A stretch of 64,000 bases of DNA, taken from contig JBBELK010000058.1 in the NCBI GenBank assembly GCA_037783545.1, forward strand, positions 1,922,001 through 1,986,000, given 5' to 3'. The first letter of the stretch is position 1, and each line of letters opens with the position of its first letter. The DNA is from Henricia sp. BOLD:AAB3569 (taxonomy: Eukaryota; Echinodermata; Asteroidea; Spinulosida; Echinasteridae). Made by a program: the position numbers and the translations under genes. The notes below the pieces were generated by a model. It searched no databases, was not told where the DNA came from, and worked only from the letters and a program-made list of their open reading frames with translations. This document shows positions 23,389 through 36,335 of the stretch, piece by piece.

Positions 23389-23529
23389 TTAAAGGCACAT
23401 GCTCATCAGCAATGCGCGTGTGCCAAATTCGTGCCACGAAATACGCAGCTCCGTGCCTTTGCTATGGAGCTGCGTATTTCGTGGCACGAATTTTGCACGC
23501 GCGCATTGCTGACGAGCCTGTGCCTTTAA
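23389..23529. mobile_element. TTAA MITE family F1, copy c
   Basis: Full-length; TTAA-AGGCACATGCTCATCAG at the left and ACGAGCCTGTGCCT-TTAA at the right. It lies upstream of the LamG/EGF gene. Confidence 0.8.
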
Positions 23530-26299
23530 TAGCAATTTAAAATTCCTCTATTACATTAAAAAATATTTAGGGTAAGCGGGCGGAAACATTTTTTTTGCCT
23601 CATTTTAACAAAAAAAAATTAGCGATTAAATAAAAATAGTGTGTCTGAAAATACAAACACACAAGAGTGAGCCACTTTGTCAGGCTTTGACGGTTAAAAT
23701 AGGCACAATAATTTCTTATTTTGATTTTAAAAAATATTTCTGCATGATTTTCTAGGTTGCCTGGGGCATTTAAGTGGAAAAACCTATTTTTTGTTTCCTG
23801 GCTTTAACAATTTTGAATTCAGTCATCACTTTTATCCCATTTTGAAATCATTTCAAATAATCTGTCCGTGTTTAATATGAGTGTCATTGTCAAGTGTAAC
23901 TGCAGTAGCGAGTACACACGTACACTGCATTCTCAAGTGCACTTTATCCCTTAGCAACCAACCAGTACTAAATTTGCTTTCATTATTTACAAAGGCTTCT
24001 GTGCACTTCATAAATAGCCTATTAACAGTACTATTACCGAAAAGACCATGTACTTTTTGAGACCATGTACTTTTTGTGTACAAGCATAATTTAATGGACG
24101 TCATTCCCTAATACAGTAGAGTGTACAATGTATGTATTGCAAACACTAAAGAGGAAAAATCAATAAGGGCCTTCAACGAACCTTGCGTAAAAGCCTGGCA
24201 CATGTTCAATGCATCAGTGGAGTATAATGGACACACCCAGCCACATGTATGCATAATCTGTGATGTCACGTTTGTTTTAGTAACACATCCACCGGAAGCT
24301 TCAAGGAAGGGGAATGGGGGAACCTACCCCCTCCTCCCTCCCCCATTTTAACTTTAAAAGGTTTAAAGGTTTGGTGAAAAGAAAATGAACAAGGATCCAA
24401 TTTTGTACATGAATTGAAGGAGGTACTTAACAAAATTAAAATATTAAAAAATTAAAAAAGGACACAATTTTTATTTTTCTAAAAACTTTGGTATTTCCAG
24501 GAAAAATTTCCCCCAATTCTTTTTTTGTCACCATGGAGGAAAACAAAACGCGAGTCGTTTCAAAAGACATTACATGAATGGAAAACTAACGGGAAAAACA
24601 GCATTACATAAAATTGTAGACATTTCAGTCACATAAATGCAGTAATACATGATGTACTTAAAAATTCAAGCATGGTTTTTGTGTCGAATCGTAAACGCAC
24701 TTTCAGTTGACAATTTCTCCCACAAAGGTACCATTTTGCAAGGGAAAAAATTAGGAATGGGAATTTACGGTTAATTCAGAAACAGGTTTGCAATTCTTTC
24801 AAGTGTCGGTTAACCGGTTAACCGTTCTGCAGACACTAAAGATTGTTGCTGGTGTTTATAGATGCGTGTGCAATGTACACAATACCCCTAGGCTCCCAAA
24901 ATAATCATTGAACTTTTATCTGGTCAAAATTACTACGACCTCATATAAATTTATTTCAGTTTCATGAAGTCATTAGAAATAACCCTCTGAAAACTATTGT
25001 AAATTCTTTAAGATTTGGTTTCGCTTAAACATTCAGCAAACCGGTTTTTCAATTTTTTTTCCGGTTTTAAAACAGTAAACAGGTTAAACGTCCTATCTTT
25101 TCCATGGAGGACAAAAAAAGATGAGTTGGAAAACATTTAAAAATTAGAACAACAGCATTACATAACTAAAGGATAATGTTTATAATATTTTGGCCAGTAA
25201 GATCGAAATCGCTGACAAAATGTACTCTGAAGTCGGCCGTACACCTTGCTTTCCGACTCCGTTGCGATTCCACAGACACGCCCAATTTCGAGCATACTCG
25301 AAATTTTGCGATTGCGTTTAGACGGACACGTAGGCCTACACAAAATCATGACCACATCGCCATCGAAACGCATCGCAAAACCCGTACACCTTGTGATGCG
25401 ACTGCATAACGTGCGCTATAGCGCTATCGTGATCGGATCAGGGACGAAACGCAAGGTATCCGGCCGGCTTTTTGCGCTTAAAAGTCACCACGTGCACTGA
25501 AACAAGCCATGCATCAGGCCGGCCCAGGTGAAGGCACTGTACAGTTTGTACATATATGTGCCTTCATATTTACCGTGTTTGTGCACTAGTCTGTGCACTG
25601 TGCGGCTGCCGTCGGAGAAACCGGTGAATTTGTTGACTTGCGGACTTCGTCATCGACGTCTTCAACTCTCCGTAAATATTTCAAGATTTTTCTTTATTAT
25701 GCACATCCTTCAAAGGTATTTTTATTATGTCTAAGTTACATAAACTTTATTTTCAAAACAATCTACATAAGATGCATGTAACTTAGAGTCTTTGACTTCA
25801 TGAACCTTGCTATAAATCATATTACAAACATGTGGCGGTCCGGCGGCCGCTAGCGGGAAAACACCTGCACTTACTTCCGGGTTTGAAATTCGCGATGCCT
25901 GCTTTGAGGATACCAGGGTACCCGACCGTTACGATCGTACGGTTCCGGTTCCCTTCAAACCCATATATGCACAGGCTTAGTTTATAAACTGCCCTGTGGA
26001 AATTTCAACCACATGCATGCAGTAATACTTCTGAAAACCTTGACAATCCAAGCAGCTTCTGTTTTTGTGTTGAATGAATGTAAAAAATAAATAAAAATAA
26101 TCTTCAGATGATTTCTTTTTTTATAAAAGCACCTTCAGTTGGCAATTTCTCCCACAGTAACCGGATTGGTCTAAACACGTTTAGGAGAAACTGCGTTAGA
26201 AGTCTACAAACGCAGTAATTTCAGAGAAAAATGGCCAAAAAGTTTATAACAAAGCAACATTGTGGTGTACAATGACATAACATCAACCAACTCTCACCT
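23530..26299. other. Intergenic sequence upstream of the LamG/EGF gene
   Basis: AT-rich, with relatives of the ~260-bp repeat (24600-24745, 26000-26165). A CpG-richer stretch at 25200-25680 has short open frames on both strands but no domain. Confidence 0.45.
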
Positions 26300-26380
26300 T
26301 TAAAAATGCACAGGATCGTCAGCATTGCGCGCGCGCCAAATTCGTGCCACGAAATATGCAGCTCAATAGCAAAGGCATGG
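26300..26380. mobile_element. TTAA MITE family F1, copy d, half element
   Basis: The left arm (GGATCGTCAGCATTGCGCGC, GTGCCACGAAATATGCAGCT) is present. The right arm is lost after 26380. Confidence 0.65.
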
Positions 26381-28290
26381 ACTAACCAAGAAAAAATAAC
26401 ATGCTTCGTGTCAAAGAGGGCGCTTTGCATCACATCACAATTTTTGAAGTTTCGGTCTATTCATTTTCATTGACGATTCCGCACGTAAATTGGACGCATT
26501 TTAACAAGCATAAAACAACAACCGCTTGATGATTTTTTGCAACAAAAGTATTTTTGAAATCTGTTGCAACTTGTCTGTTGTGTGAAAGTGGTTTCAACTC
26601 AAAATATAAATTTTGAAAAAAATGTCCAGTCGCTAGTCTAGTTGATAAGTCATTTTGAGAACAAAATATTGATCAGAGTACTAAATTCTAACTTCATTTC
26701 ATGATTTCACCAACTCACGCATTACGACCGGCCGGGACCGAGCAGCCTAGCCTAGAGTAGACGAGTGTCCGAACGCCAGTGCCGAATCGGCGCAAGTTAA
26801 CCACCAAAGACCGAGTTCATACGACGAGCAAAAACGAGCAAGAAAGAGAAATCAAAACAGAACACACTTCTTTTGTTTATTTCGTTAATTCTTCAAAATG
26901 TTACTCATGCAAACAATACAAATGAAGTTACCGAACTGTTGAATTACTGCGTTTCCATGACGAGAGAAACTGCTTTACGGAACAAATTTCTATGGAAATA
27001 TTTGAACACATTCGTCACCACGGCAGTTGTTGATACTGTTTGACCTGAAAGTGTTAAAGGTCAACCAAGGTCACTGATAGTGAAAGTGATTGGTTGAAAA
27101 ACAGAGAAATATAACCATATAGCAACGAATTACTTAATACAAAACTCATTTTCTTTGTGATAATGATAACGAGGCATTTAATTGTCTATTATTTGACTCC
27201 TCATTGTAATTAAAAATCAGCAAAAACGTGTCAATAGAATTTTTAACGAAAATTAGATGCTTGATTCAACACTTGTCACAGGTGTGCGTAAGCTCATTGG
27301 TCAGCCTTCGCAAAATATAAATATTCATTAGTACGGACGGTACACTACAAAAAGAGGGGTGCGCACAAAACGATCAATCGATCTCACTGGGTAATGAACG
27401 CAGCATTTGGTGAAATAATATAAAGTCACGTCTTTCTATAAATGGAAATCAAAGAGAAATTTCATTTAAAGTTAAAACTATTGTACAGATGGAAAGAAAA
27501 TTATATAATTTTACAATCAATCAAATTAATTCACCTGTTAATGGTGAAAGTGGAGGATGCCTAAACGAGCATTACCGTTTCTTGACAAAAGAGGGCAGCA
27601 AATAAGGTACACGGTGATGTTGTTGTTGTTGTATATTTTATGGCATCTTCGGCAACTAAGGCCCTTTATGCCATACACGGTGATCTCCGTGGTGTCTACT
27701 TTTCTTCACTTGACTCGTGAAAATCATCCTGAGATCTCAGGGAATTTCCACTCTGCAAAGCGACGTAACAATACCCTGAGGAAACACACGCAAATCTGTG
27801 GAGTGCTCCGGCTGTTGTCTTGAGCCAACTCACGCCCGAGTCATTTTGATGTAATTTAATCAATTCGGTCATGTTATGCCGAAAAGAAACGATTTCTATA
27901 CTTTCCAGAAATTGTATTGGGTTCCGTTCCTTATGACTGTCCCATTCCTACCAAACTTCCAAACGACGATCTTAATTTACTCCGCAGTTTTTCAAATTAA
28001 TAACAGGGATGCATGATGACGATCGTAATGGAACGGATTCCCCAGTATGCTTTAAATAGCAGCCAATCGCCGACGCGGACAACGGCCAGCATTACCGAAT
28101 ACATGTATCACATGCATGCACGATGTACACAATCTGCGCGCGTTACATTTGAATGCCTGCAATCATGCTGCAATGCACTGTCAAGCGTCCTGATTGGTCC
28201 AGCAGAGGCGACAAGATTTCTGCCGCTAGTCCCACCGCGAAATGGGGCCTTTTTCAACAGGGCCACTGTACGTAGGAGTCAGGGAGTGCG
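26381..28290. other. Intergenic sequence, nothing assigned
   Basis: No recognised exon. CCAAT boxes occur at 28065-28070 and 28192-28197, but no first exon can be defined. 28291-28526 is bounded by TTAA and could be one more TTAA element (weak ends AGGGGCACTG / AGGCACATTG). Confidence 0.4.
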
Positions 28291-28522
28291 TTAAAGGGGC
28301 ACTGAAAATAGGATGCGTGAAAATAGGCTACTATGACCATGCTATGACCATGCTATGACTATGCAATGTTTTTCTTTCAGTATGGGTGCTATTTTCTTTT
28401 AATCACTTTCATTTTGGACAGGAAAAAAGTGGTGTTTGTTACCACTGATATCAACACAAGGTTTTTTTTTGTCAACTCATGAAGAGAAATTTTTAATAAG
28501 TTGCAACCAAAACAATGTGCCT

Positions 28523-28994
28523 TTAAAGATAGTATACATGATAGGTAAACTGTTACAAATAGTTTTATCCCCCTGTGTGATTGAAGATATGCATGATTAA
28601 AACCAACCTGAGCAAAAAACCAGCTCCGTACTTCGTCTAACTTTTGAGAAAACAGTCAAAAAAGGGTTTGCAGTCATTTCGCCCCAAAACCACTTCGAAG
28701 TGGAATTTGGGCGATGTAGTGTTTGGACGAAGTGATTTGGGGCGAAATGGCACTTGGGCGAAGTGGTTTTGGGGCGAAATGGCACTTGGGCGAAATGGTT
28801 TTGGGGCGAATTGAATGTTTGTCTCATGAGATGAAAAATAATTGTTTTACTCATTTCTCAAAGACTATAGCACTTCAGACAAAACCATTTCAGGGGAGGT
28901 TTTCTACGGTCATCACGCTTATATTGTGTAAGTTAGGCGTAAATCTGTGAACATTTCTGATTTTCGAGATACCAATCATGTATACTGTCTTTAA
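28523..28994. mobile_element. TTAA element family F2 with TTTCGCCC minisatellite, copy 1
   Basis: TTAA-AGATAGTATACATGATAGG at the left and CCAATCATGTATACTGTCT-TTAA at the right. The interior at 28677-28812 repeats (C/G)CATTTCGCCC-type units in both orientations. Confidence 0.78.
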
Positions 28995-30320
28995 AGCTTG
29001 TAAATTACGAAAAGTTGGACATTGGGCAGTCGAACCCGTGATCGAAGAAGCCCATTATAGGTCAGTTACACGCCCTCTATTTTTCGCCAATGCCGGCGAT
29101 CGGAGCATTTTCTCATTCTTGGCATATTTTGATTCCAAGCACATCATCATATCGCATTTCATTGGAAAATAACATCTGCGGCGGACAAGCGAGAATGCCA
29201 CTTATGCATAGCAATTAGGCATAATTCGGTAATTCTGAACGACAATTTACTGAATATTAAACATTTCAGTCAGAATGATGCCTGTTCCGGAACATTTGGC
29301 GCTAGTACAGCAACGAAAACCAATGATGGATCTTCACTCCGCATTCAAACACCATTCGGTGTAAATCGACAGTAATAATTCCGTCATTCCATCAGCATTT
29401 TTAACAGCTGGAAACCCAGAAGAGAGTAACCTTTTGAAAACCATAAAATAATTAAAATAAGGGCCTGAGGCAATGAAAAAGTGCAACAAATAGCACAGGC
29501 GGAATTCTTAGCCCAACTAAACGACGGGCGTCCCCATTGAAACACCTTTTTTTGCCCCGTTTAGATTACAGGCAAATGTTGGAGGAAAGAAAAATCGTAA
29601 GGGCCTTATCTGGATTCGAACCCGAGACCTCTGACTCACCGGGCAGACGCTCTACCAGCTGAGCTATAAGGCACAGTTGGTATACTCCCTTGTTTCATTT
29701 CAGTTCTGATCAAGCACACAGTGTTGTGTTCGTTACATTATAGGCCTAACGTTGGAACAAAAATTGTGTAAATATCCAACAAAAACACAGAAACGGCATC
29801 ATAATTTGATGCCGCGATTTCGATACAAAATCTATTTCGATACAAAATCCCGGCATAAAACACTTTTTTTTTAAAAACTGACACAATACGAGCGTTTTCG
29901 TCAACGCAATCCCCAAAATTGTTATTTCGTTGACGTTTCTTGTTTCATAGCCCCCACTGGGATTCTACATGTACAGTAATTTACAGATAATAAAATGTCT
30001 ACGTACTCAATCAATGGCTTGGCATGCTCCATTAGGCCTATATACGAGCTAGCTTTTCTTGTCATAATATTCTCCCATCCAATTTCGCTACAGGATGGCC
30101 GCATTTGTAGGCGCCCCTTTTACGGACGAAATGTCCTCATTTTCTCCAACATAATTAAATTGTCTCTTGAAATTTTGCCATTAGCTGAACGTAAAATAAC
30201 AAATGACAAGACTTACTAATTACAATATCCTTGATGCAACGTACAATAAAAAAAGTACAGTATCCCTCGTTTGGAAGCTCTTTTGTAATTAACAGAATGT
30301 TGATGATTTGCATTTGGCAG
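28995..30320. other. Intergenic sequence with one tRNA-like repeat
   Basis: Apart from the tRNA-like block at 29595-29676 I see no gene. Confidence 0.45.
29595..29676 (-). repeat. tRNA-like sequence (SINE head or tRNA pseudogene)
   Basis: The minus strand reads GCCTTATAGCTCAGCTGGTA, TAGAGCG, then CTCGGGTTCGAATCC, with acceptor arms GCCTTAT/ATAAGGC. The T-arm is good, but the anticodon stem has a broken pair and the loop lacks the invariant T33, so I do not call a working tRNA. Confidence 0.55.
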
Positions 30321-30870
30321 TATTCTTGGGTTTCACTTTCTTGACAACCGGTTGCTATCCGCCATTACTGTGTCCATACTATGGCACGCCAAAGCGAAAA
30401 ATAATTCAACACTGATAATAATTTAATGTTGACGCATATTTTCGCAAATGATGCGCAAGAAAAAAAAAATTGGCATGACTTTTAAATGTTGATAGACTGT
30501 TTGAAACTGGCATACCGTGCTTTTGTTGGCAAGTTTAAAAAGAGACTTGTTTTAGGGTTGATGGCAGAAATATCAGTGTTGAATTATTTCTGCTTTGGCG
30601 TGCCATATAGTATGGACACAGGAATGGCGGACATGATAGTTGTTGACGTCACGCGTATGGCACTGATAATTCTGCCATCAACCCTGAAAAACAAGTCTCA
30701 ACATTTTTAAAAACTTGCCAACAAAAGCATGGTATGCCAGTTTCAAACAGTCTATACCAACATTTAAAAGTCATGCCAACCTTTTATTTTCTTGCGCAAC
30801 ATTTGCGAAAATGTGTTGAATTATTTTTCGCTTTGGCGTGCCATAGTATGGACACAGTAATGGCGGATTT
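30321..30870. mobile_element. TA-flanked MITE with TTCTTGGGTTTCAC ends, copy 1
   Basis: The left end TA-TTCTTGGGTTTCACTTTC is followed by GACAACCGGTTGCTATCCGC. The right arm is inverted but breaks off at about 30870 in a tandem duplication. Copies 2 and 3 are at 56175-56781 and 61777-62133. Confidence 0.7.
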
Positions 30871-31027
30871 ATGCATGGTTTTTGTGCTCAGCGAATGGTA
30901 AAACAATGTCTGTCCACTCACATTAAAAAAAAAAGTATGGACACAGTAATGGCGGATTTATGCATGGTTTTTGTGCTCAGCGAATGGTAAAACAATGTCT
31001 GTCCACTCACATTAAAAAAGAAAGTAT
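30845..31027. repeat. Tandem duplication, unit 89 bp
   Basis: AGTATGGACACAGTAATGGC through CTGTCCACTCACATTAAAAA occurs twice, with a third start (AAAGTATG) at the end. Confidence 0.85.
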
Positions 31028-32130
31028 GTTGTTATTATTTTTGTTACAGAAAGTACCATCATAGACAGAAATAAAATCATTTTTCCCAGCAGTAAAATGT
31101 TGGGGTCGTTGGAGATGATACGACAGCTAGGCCTTTAATTGTTTGGCCTAGATCTACGACACGGCTTTGCCAGCCGATGTGGCAGGTGCGCTAAGGCAGA
31201 CGTTTTACCCATTTATAACTGGAACGATCTCAGGGCCGCTGTACATTCAGTCAAAACACAGACACGCTTTCTATGGCCCTTCCGCCCTGCGCTGCACTGG
31301 CGTACTGTTTTTAACATAATACTCTTAAATATTTCAGCCAAAATATTTCAAACTCCAGAAGTTCTAAATGACATCATGGCGAGTCACCTTTACTGAACCC
31401 TCGTGAAAATTTGACCCAGATTTTCCAAGGCAAACCCAAACTTTCTGGCAGGCTAACAAGTATACCGGCGGCTGCCAGACCTAAAGATCAGTCGGGAATC
31501 TTTTGGTCCGGGAACCAGACTACGATTCGGCTTGCGTCGAGGACAATTAATATTAATGAGAGTTTTGTTCAAATTACGTCGGGGAGGGCATAAACAAAAC
31601 CCTCATTAATAAAAATGTTGGGACACTACACATCTGTATACAGGTTTTAAACCTCGAATCATAATTCGTAGCATTTTCGTAATAGTTTTGTTGTAAACTC
31701 CCGTACACACGCATACGGACGTGTCGCTCCGGTTTGCCGGCCAAACAAGTTCTGAACATGCATGCATGTGTGTTCAAACCAATGTCTTCAATTAATGAAA
31801 CTCGCATACTGCATATACTGTCATTCAGCAAGGCACCCCCGTATGAAATGACAATAATCACTTGTATTTTAGACCTTCGGCTGTTGGCTGATGAAGGCGT
31901 GCAAGCTACCAGCACGTACGCACATGCCGCATGCAGACAAGAGCTGACTTAAAAACGCTTCGATAACATTCGCATTTTTTGCTTTCAGAAATCGTGTTTA
32001 ATTTAGCTGTATGCTTCATGGCGAAATGAGCAAAACAGAATTCATATTTAAGATGGCATTGATGTTTTAAAGGAGGTACAGGTTTTAGTGTGAGACAAGA
32101 TATGTAGAAGGGATATTTTAAGGAATGTAA
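31028..32130. other. Intergenic sequence, nothing assigned
   Basis: Open frames up to 113 codons have no recognisable domain, signal peptide or splice context. Confidence 0.4.
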
Positions 32131-32164
32131 TTGAAAGAGCGTGACCAGATTACATTTTGTGACC

Positions 32165-32240
32165 CGCTCCCCGCCCACCCCCCTCCTCCTCCCCCCCCGA
32201 CCCCCCCCCCCCCCCCCCCTCCTCCTCCCCCCACGACCCA
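32165..32240. repeat. C-rich low-complexity tract
   Basis: CCTCCTCC and poly-C runs inside an F3 element. Confidence 0.9.
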
Positions 32241-32487
32241 ATTTTTTTCCCATGGGTGTTGAGATTTTGATACCATATATCATTGGTCATGTTTTTCTCA
32301 TTACCATTCTGAAATTTCGCAATTTCAAGGATATCGTCAAAAAACCACAGATGTTTTGTAAACTAATTTGTCTGGTTCTAGCAGTGCAGTATTAAATTAC
32401 ACCAACCTTTTTGCTTTCACATCCAAATCGAAGTAAATTTCCTGTTTTCTTCCCATGGATATAATTTTGGGGAGGTATTTTATCAAG

Positions 32488-32728
32488 GTGTCCGTGGGTT
32501 TAAGCAAGTCAAATTTAAGACTTTTTAAGACCTTTTTAAATGCCTTCTTTAATTGAATTTAAGACCAATTAAACCCCCAAAACAGGAAGGAATTCCATAC
32601 ACGGCCACCACAGGCCAAACATCTATAGCTAATAATTTAATACTTTTTAATGATTTCTAATGCTTTATAATACTTTTTAATGCCTTAAATTTAAAAAAAT
32701 ATTATTTAAGACCCGCGGACACCCTGTT
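32488..32728. mobile_element. MITE nested in the F3 element
   Basis: The ends AGGTGTCCGTGGGTTTAAG and, inverted, TTAAGACCCGCGGACACCCT flank an AT-rich interior with TTTAAGACTTTTTAAGACC and its relatives. The matching F3 copies lack it. Confidence 0.65.
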
Positions 32729-33894
32729 TATATGATTGTTAGGTTTAAAACGAAATCCAATTTCTGGAATAATCTGAACACGCTCCTTTAAACGTTGAAG
32801 ATATTTGAATTGTAAATTACCACTATTTTGTCCTAAATTAAAGCAACTTAGTAAAAATATATGTTCTCAATCACGTTTGTGATGTGCGTGTTTAGCAGAA
32901 ACAGCGTCTGGTGTACTGACGTACATCCTTTCACGTGCGCACTCAGTATCCAGATTACCAGACTAAATTTTGTTGCTATATGGTGTGGCGGCAGGTGAAG
33001 TACAGAATCGATACAATGCATGTTGACTGTAGGAGAGAATGGTATAAATCAACCAGACCGCTGATTGCTAGGCAATGGCGTGCACCACGTAGCAACAACA
33101 ACATAGTATGTGACTTTCTATACTGCACCTCCATTTAAAAGAGAAAAATTCGGGGTGATAGCCATTATGCATACGTTACACACAAGAGCCTAATAAACAT
33201 TCATAAAAAAAATACAGTGATACCAAAAAATGCAACTTTAAAATTCCATAAAAACACAATGTCGGGAAATATACAATAACTATACAACATTAAAATGCAT
33301 AGAACATCGTCCAAATCGTCAAAATTTTACATTTGTATAACTTAAGAAATGCAGGGTAAAATTGGCAAAGGCGCCCCGAATTCCGCATAATAAATAGGGT
33401 GAACGAACCGTCCCTTAACGCCTCCGTACCCCCACCGCTTTTCGCCGTCACACGCCTCGTGTAGAGGCCCTAACCATGGCGAGATTGCACGCAAGTTTCC
33501 CCAGGGTATAACTGCATAGAAAACATTTCCCAAAGGGGCGTAAAATTAAGCTTGTATCTTGACGTGAAGGCACAACTAATTCACACTCATACTTACAATG
33601 CACGATTTCCGTCCTGTGTGTAATTTCGATCGGGAATTTGTATTTTTCCTTGTTGTGCCAGATTTCATCAATGAGATTTAAAATAATAACGTCTGTTATA
33701 ATCTTCTCTGCAGCAAATTAAGAAGGACGGGGAATGGTTAATAACATTGAGAGAGTTAAAAATGTCATTGCATTTCGTATAAGATAACAACAAAAAAATG
33801 CATATTTTCACGAAACAGCAGATGCACCAGAACTATTTCGCTTCAATTGTGGCTACCTGCAGGCGCACAACCCTATTAGCAGTTAGATTGGGTA

Positions 33895-34056
33895 TTCTCC
33901 CCCCTAACAGCTCCTAAAATATCGCTTGGGTTGACGAGGCAATTGAGATTAAGTGTCTTGCCCACGGACACAAACACGTTGGCACAAGTGGGGCTCGAAC
34001 CCATAACCCTTCGATCACGAGCACGGCTGTATACCACTAGACCACACGTGCTCTCA
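33895..34056 (-). mobile_element. tRNA-headed SINE, reversed
   Basis: On the minus strand the head GTGTGGTCTAGTGGTATACA and box B GGGTTCGAGCCCC are followed by a body with GTGTCCGTGGGCAAGACACT. The cloverleaf is incomplete. Confidence 0.6.
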
Positions 34057-34134
34057 ATTTGATTTGTTTTTATTTTTCACACGTTAAACTTCAAAATTCT
34101 CAAAATTAAAAGTTAGGTTCTTGGGGGAAACGAG

Positions 34135-34215
34135 AGGAATTATACCACTGCATTTCAGGTAGCATCTGCCTGGTGTGTCAGCGGTCTCGGGTTCGAACCT
34201 GATGTGAACCACATG
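34135..34215 (+). repeat. tRNA-like fragment
   Basis: GGTAGCATCTGCCTGGTGTG and box B-like GGGTTCGAACCTG. Only part of a tRNA-derived head is visible. Confidence 0.4.
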
Positions 34216-36094
34216 AATTTTCTCTCATCCCACATTAATTTTGGTTATTTCATTTTCATGGTGGTTGGGCAGTGGGCACCATGCCAAATATTTCGTTAAA
34301 TTGAATTGAAAATATCTGGAAAATCGTTTCAATTTTGGAAACTCTTAATTAAGTGAATTGCTCTTATAGGCTACAGAATAACTGCCACATTGTTTCTTTG
34401 TTCCCCAAGGAATTCCATGCATAGTTACACATTTTGTGCTCACATTGTCAACCAATTTAAATGACAAAAGTTGCCCTACAAGATGGCAGCTATTCGATAT
34501 GGTCTATGTAAACGTTAGTGTTCTTAACAGGTGTTATAAACACAATTTTCCGTACGATCTTGTAAACGTGTAATGCTTTTTGCGCGCGGTCAATTTATAT
34601 AAACAGAGACTGTTGTTTCAAACTGGGTGGTTCGTGCGTGCACAGTATAATCCCCGCCCACACTCTATGGAGTGTGTATACAGGCCATTTGGTACAATGC
34701 ATAGTGACTTAGGACGGTTTGATGGCACGCCCACATAGTACAGTTACTATGCCCCGGGGGATAGCTCCATATTGTCCAGCTAGTCCAAATAATAGACAAC
34801 AAAGATATTTTGAAAAATAATTAAGCTACAGTTTTCTTTCCACAAGCCTAGATGGTATTCTGGGTAGGTCTTTTATGATTGTTAAGTTATAATGAAATCC
34901 ATTTTCGGGATTTCAAAAAATTGAAAACAAAATCCATTTAGGCTTAGGTTACCCGCACACTGACAACAAACGTTTTAGAGAATTTTAGAGTTTTGGCCAC
35001 CCGCAGCATGCAATTTATCGCTCTTGCAATGGAAAATAAAAAATCACAGGTATATAATATAGATTGTCAGATATTGTTTTCACTATAATAATTAAAAAAA
35101 CTTTGTAGGAGAGCAATTTCAAACGGCGCACTTTTAGAGCTCAGGTTTACAGATATAATTATATTGGAGACTCGTTTCAACAGTCTGCATATACGACACC
35201 TATGATCATAAAAAGTTCGTTAATTTATTTCAATAAAATACAGAACGGGTTGGCAGGTACACCTTTTTGCATAGGATTTGTATATTTTGGATCATTTTTA
35301 CTTAAAGCAGCTGAGCCCGCTGGCAAACATACAGAAAGTAAATACAATGACATCGGTGAAAATCTCTGTCCCGATTACTTTAACGTGTTGAATTGGCGTC
35401 GGTACACGGAGTCAACACTGGGAGCAGCTGGTCGGAAACCAGGGCCGTCCGCTTCTGTCATTTCAACCTCGTCGGATGCAAAATTTAACTTCATACTTAT
35501 CAATAAAACCGAATTCTGCCGTAAAACGCAATTTATAAGCGGTGGCACACGGTTTCCAAGATTACAATAAGTCACGTTTTGATCCGGTCGTACGTGTTTA
35601 TCGGAGGAAAAATGAAAGAACGAAACACGGGAACATAAAATCGAGTATCCCACGAACATGTTTAATGAGAGCGAACAACGTGCCGCAAAGCAAACATCGC
35701 AATGTGGTTAAATATGCATGGACAATTAATTAGTCCGCCGAAAGACTGACGATTTGAGGACAGAAGTGACGCAGAGTTGTAAATTAAATGCCGACACAGT
35801 CCTGAGTATATGACAAAATCAATTATTGGGCCGGAGTATGCTTTAGTCAACATTCATCAACCGATATTTTGGCGAGGCAATCCTCTGCTGGCGCACGTAT
35901 AGTCTCATGCACGGCGTGGGGTAGTTGAGTAAGTTCCGAAATACGTAGCGATTTTTCACGCTATTTGCAGTGATGCAGTGCACAATATTATTCAACCACT
36001 AAATATTGACAAGAAACAGAAAATGCCTTACAATGCCCGCTTTACATTTTTGTATTAAAGCCGACTATTACATCATTTTGCAGTGACCCAAAAT

Positions 36095-36335
36095 GTTACA
36101 TCATGAGTTGACAAGAAAAACACATAAAAAGTGTTGGTAGCAATGGTAACAAACACATGATTTTACCCCGTGTAAAATTCTACCTTTGAGGAAGAAATTG
36201 CCAACTGAAGGTGTTTTTTAATCGTTTGCAAACGATTTTTTACCATTTATTTAACACAAAAACATGCATGATTTCAAGGTTTTCTGAAGAATTACTGCAT
36301 CTATGTGGCTGAAATTTCTACAAGGCACTTTATCA
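36095..36335 (+). repeat. Uninterrupted copy of the ~260-bp repeat (empty site for the YR element)
   Basis: It contains CATGAGTTGACAAGAAAAAC, the CAATGGTAACAAACAC block, then CCAACTGAAGGTG joined directly to TTTTTTAATCGTTTGC at 36213/36214. Partial relatives lie near 5985-6105, 24600-24745, 26000-26165 and 49200-49285. Confidence 0.7.

Larger units (their letters stand above)
32131..32791. mobile_element. TTAA element family F3 with a nested MITE
   Basis: It starts AGAGCGTGACCAGATTACA and ends AATCTGAACACGCTCCTTTAA (TTAA 32788-32791). The body holds a C-rich tract (32165-32240) and, at 32488-32728, an unrelated inverted-repeat insertion. Confidence 0.65.
32792..36094. other. Intergenic sequence with two tRNA-like repeats
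   Basis: SINE material at 33895-34215. The 122-codon frame at 35202-35570 overlaps another on the opposite strand and shows no domain. Nothing else can be assigned. Confidence 0.4.

Noticed and set aside
29595-29676. Functional tRNA gene
   Set aside because: The anticodon stem has a mismatch and the loop lacks T33; similar tRNA-like heads here belong to SINEs.
35202-35570. 122-codon plus-strand open frame
   Set aside because: It overlaps an equally open antisense frame and has no domain.
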